From: JAENVU01 sp964544295
Lineage (GTDB): Bacteria; Actinomycetota; Acidimicrobiia; IMCC26256; JAENVU01
Direction of reading: 5' to 3'
DNA length: 8,100 bases
Assembly (NCBI GenBank): GCA_964544295.1
Contig: CAZJBJ010000152.1
Coordinates: 1-8,100 of the forward strand
Shown: piece after piece, positions 6,408 through 8,100 of the stretch
Position numbering within the stretch: the first letter of the stretch is position 1
Layout of the letters: each line of letters begins with the position of its first letter
The notes under the pieces: generated by a model
Database searches by the model: none
Told to the model about the DNA's origin: nothing
What the model saw: the letters and a program-made list of their open reading frames with translations, nothing else
Position numbers and translations under genes: made by a program

Positions 6408-7124
6408 GTGCGATACCTGAACGTGGCCGAAGCCCTGCGGAGCGAGATCGCCTCCGGGCGCGTCGGTCCGCTGCCGAGCGAGGCCGAACTGGGGGAGACC
6501 CACCAGGTCTCCCGAGTGACGGTGCGGCGGGCGCTCGACGTCCTGCGTGAGGAAGGTCTGGTGACGAGCCGGCGCGGGGCGGGGTGGTTCGTCGCCACCG
6601 ACCCGGTGCGCCAACCGCTCGGCCGGGTCACCACCATCGAATCGGCCCTGGAAGCGGCCGGCGCCCGCCCGGAGCGGCGGGTGCTCGAGTTCGCATTCGA
6701 AACCGCGAGCGACGAGATCGCGAAGCTGCTCGGCGTGCCCGCCGACGCCGAGGTGCTGCGGGTCGTGCGGCTGAACCTGGCGGACGGTGAGCCGTTCGCG
6801 CTGGTCACCGTCTGGCTCCCCGCGCACCTCGGTGTCCACGTCAGCCGGGCCGATGTCGAGGCCGCCACGTTCACCGAGTTGCTCCCGCTCCACGGGGTGG
6901 AGGCCGGACGCGTCGTGCAGACGATCACCGCCACCGCGGCCGACCGCGACCAGGCCCGTCGGCTCGCGGTCGCCGTCGGCGAGCCCCTCCTGGCGTGTCG
7001 GCGCGTCACCTACGATCGCCACGGCGACGCGGTCATGGCCTCCGAGCACCGATACCCCGCCCAGTCGACCGCCCTCGAAGTCGAGTTCCCTGCCCCTCAT
7101 CCGTCTGGAGTCCCCCATGTCTGA
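6408..7124 (+). CDS. GntR-family (HutC subfamily) transcriptional regulator
   Basis: DNA-binding regulator of 238 residues, the usual size for a GntR/HutC protein. The N-terminal winged helix-turn-helix (about 3-63) shows the family pattern: VAEALRSEIASGRVGPLPSE, then SRVTVRRALDVLREEGLV with the recognition helix near 34-46, then a wing ending RRGAGWFV. Residues about 70-228 form a UTRA-like effector-binding domain (for example RVLEFAFETASDEIAKLLGV, EVLRVVRLNLADGEPFAL, ADRDQARRLAVAVGEPLLAC and the ending VMASEHRYPAQ). The ligand cannot be deduced. GTG 6408 is the start: it begins MRYLNVAEAL, the expected first helix, and an upstream extension would cross the promoter. No ribosome site fits, consistent with a leaderless message. 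The last 8 bases overlap the aconitase start, so aconitase is its likely target along with its own promoter; that is inference from position. Confidence 0.93.
   Translation: MRYLNVAEALRSEIASGRVGPLPSEAELGETHQVSRVTVRRALDVLREEGLVTSRRGAGWFVATDPVRQPLGRVTTIESALEAAGARPERRVLEFAFETASDEIAKLLGVPADAEVLRVVRLNLADGEPFALVTVWLPAHLGVHVSRADVEAATFTELLPLHGVEAGRVVQTITATAADRDQARRLAVAVGEPLLACRRVTYDRHGDAVMASEHRYPAQSTALEVEFPAPHPSGVPHV
7107..7110 (+). promoter_or_regulatory. Ribosome binding site of aconitase inside the regulator gene
   Basis: GGAG lies six bases before ATG 7117, within the last codons of the GntR gene. It supports this ATG as the start and allows reinitiation by ribosomes finishing the regulator. Confidence 0.65.
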
Positions 7125-8100
7125 AGCCGTCGTCCCCACCACTCCCGTCGAGCTGGTCCGCGCCGCGTACGAGCGCTACCCCGAGCGCACCGAGATCGCG
7201 CGCCGCCGCCTCGGCCGGCCGTTGACCTTCGCCGAGAAGGTCCTCATCGCCCACGCCGACGACCCGGAGACGATCGGCCTCGACCGCGGCGTCGACTACG
7301 GCGACTACCGGCCCGACCGGGTGGCGATGCAGGACGCGACCGCGCAGATGGCGCTGTTGCAGTTCACCCTCGCGAAGCTGCCGACGGTGGCCGTGCCGAG
7401 CACGGTCCACTGCGACCACCTGATCCAGGCACGCGTCGGCGCGGACGCCGACATGAAGACCGCGATCGACGTGAACTCGGAGGTGTACGAGTTCCTGCGG
7501 TCGGTGAGCGCGAAGTACGGCATCGGGTTCTGGAAGCCCGGCTCGGGGATCATCCACCAGGTCGTGCTGGAGAACTACGCGTTCCCCGGCGGGATGATGA
7601 TCGGCACCGACAGCCACACCCCCAACGCCGGCGGCCTGGGCATGATCGCCATCGGCGTGGGCGGCGCCGACGCGGTGGACGTGATGACCGGTTTCCCGTG
7701 GAACGTGCGGTGGCCCAAGATGATCGGCATCCACCTCACCGGCGAGCTGAACGGCTGGTCGGCGGCCAAGGACGTGATCCTCAAGGTGGCCGAGATCCTC
7801 ACCGTGGAGGGCGGCACCGGCGCCATCGTCGAGTACTTCGGCCCCGGGGCCAACAGCCTGTCGGCCACGGGCAAGGCCACGATCTGCAACATGGGGGCCG
7901 AGATCGGCGCCACCACCAGCGTCTTCGGCTACGACGACGCCATGGCCCGCTACCTCAAGGCCACCGGCCGGGAGAGCACGGCCGACGCCGCCAACCGGGT
8001 GGCCCACCACCTGCGCTCCGACGACGAGGTGCTGGCCGACCCGGGCCGCTTCTACGACCGGGTGGTGGAGATCGACCTCAACACTCTGCGGCCCCACATC
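7117..8100 (+). CDS. acn: Aconitate hydratase, mitochondrial-type (3' end outside window)
   Basis: TCA-cycle enzyme (EC 4.2.1.3) interconverting citrate and isocitrate with a [4Fe-4S] cluster. 328 residues are visible, with the frame open to the right edge. It follows mitochondrial ACO2 closely rather than the larger AcnA/IRP1 or AcnB forms: RPDRVAMQDATAQMALLQF, VAVPSTVHCDHLIQARVG, GFWKPGSGIIHQVVLENYAF, IGTDSHTPNAGGLGMIAIGV, EILTVEGGTGAIVEYFGPG, ATICNMGAEIGATTSVF. Active-site residues expected in this half are all present at Gln72, Asp100, His101, His147, Asp165, Ser166, His167 and Glu262. The three cluster cysteines lie in the later part outside the window; Cys257 is not one of them. The full family length is about 750-780 residues, so a little under half is here. 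ATG 7117 overlaps the regulator stop by 8 bases, with GGAG upstream. Codon choice changes visibly around 7600. Confidence 0.96.
   Translation, partial: MSEAVVPTTPVELVRAAYERYPERTEIARRRLGRPLTFAEKVLIAHADDPETIGLDRGVDYGDYRPDRVAMQDATAQMALLQFTLAKLPTVAVPSTVHCDHLIQARVGADADMKTAIDVNSEVYEFLRSVSAKYGIGFWKPGSGIIHQVVLENYAFPGGMMIGTDSHTPNAGGLGMIAIGVGGADAVDVMTGFPWNVRWPKMIGIHLTGELNGWSAAKDVILKVAEILTVEGGTGAIVEYFGPGANSLSATGKATICNMGAEIGATTSVFGYDDAMARYLKATGRESTADAANRVAHHLRSDDEVLADPGRFYDRVVEIDLNTLRPHI

Noticed and set aside
5669..7009. The cyclase reading frame stays open on the minus strand for another ~1340 bases upstream, giving an 1132-residue potential protein.
   Set aside because: This stretch is antisense to the oxidoreductase and the GntR regulator, both clearly recognised families. 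Its translation is low-complexity Arg/Gly/Asp/Val-rich text typical of high-GC shadow frames. The recognisable protein begins at ATG 5668.
7870..7920. Cys257 in TICNMGAEIG as an iron-sulfur cluster ligand of aconitase.
   Set aside because: In this family the three cluster cysteines lie later (the VGSCTNS region and a CxxC further on), beyond the window; this cysteine sits next to the active-site glutamate.
7033..8097. A 354-residue minus-strand open frame opposite aconitase.
   Set aside because: Its sequence is His/Val/Gly/Asp-rich shadow text, while the plus strand is unmistakable aconitase across the whole interval.

Overview
The window is a gene-dense, GC-rich stretch of bacterial chromosome. 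It holds eight protein-coding genes, two of them cut by the window edges, and has no gap longer than about 80 bases without a gene. High GC, GTG starts, many start/stop overlaps, a leaderless-looking promoter and an actinobacterial-style cytoplasmic sulfite-oxidase-like protein suggest a high-GC actinobacterium. The combination of a System I (Ccm) cytochrome c maturation cluster with a mitochondrial-type aconitase would fit a deep lineage such as Acidimicrobiia better than Streptomyces or Mycobacterium. That placement is inference, since no marker gene in the window fixes the taxon.

Left block, 2-3595, plus strand: the end of a cytochrome c maturation operon. ccmF (heme lyase, 5' part outside the window), ccmG (thioredoxin-like reductant), ccmH (CXXC apocytochrome thiol reductant) and ccmI (membrane-anchored TPR apocytochrome chaperone) overlap one another by 4, 4 and 8 bases. 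A cytoplasmic cyclophilin-type prolyl isomerase follows 13 bases later. CcmG and CcmH would keep the CXXCH cysteines of apocytochrome c reduced, CcmI would hold the apoprotein, and CcmF would attach heme.

Middle block: a convergent gene on the minus strand (3611-5668) encodes a 685-residue diguanylate cyclase. It has an N-terminal V4R/HNOB-like sensor region, a basic and coiled-coil linker, two GAF-like regions and an intact GGDEF domain with its inhibitory RxxD site. Divergent from it, across 81 bases, is a small cytoplasmic molybdopterin oxidoreductase of the sulfite-oxidase-like family (5750-6370).

Right block: immediately after the oxidoreductase stop lies an AT-rich promoter (6371-6400) that appears to drive a leaderless GntR/HutC-family regulator (6408-7124). 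Its last 8 bases overlap the start of a mitochondrial-type aconitase (7117 onward, running off the window). The regulator and aconitase therefore look like a translationally coupled, probably autoregulated pair, the most interesting arrangement here. I see no mobile element, CRISPR array, tRNA or rRNA. Most of the window is core metabolism, and I do not see clear evidence of a wholly new system.
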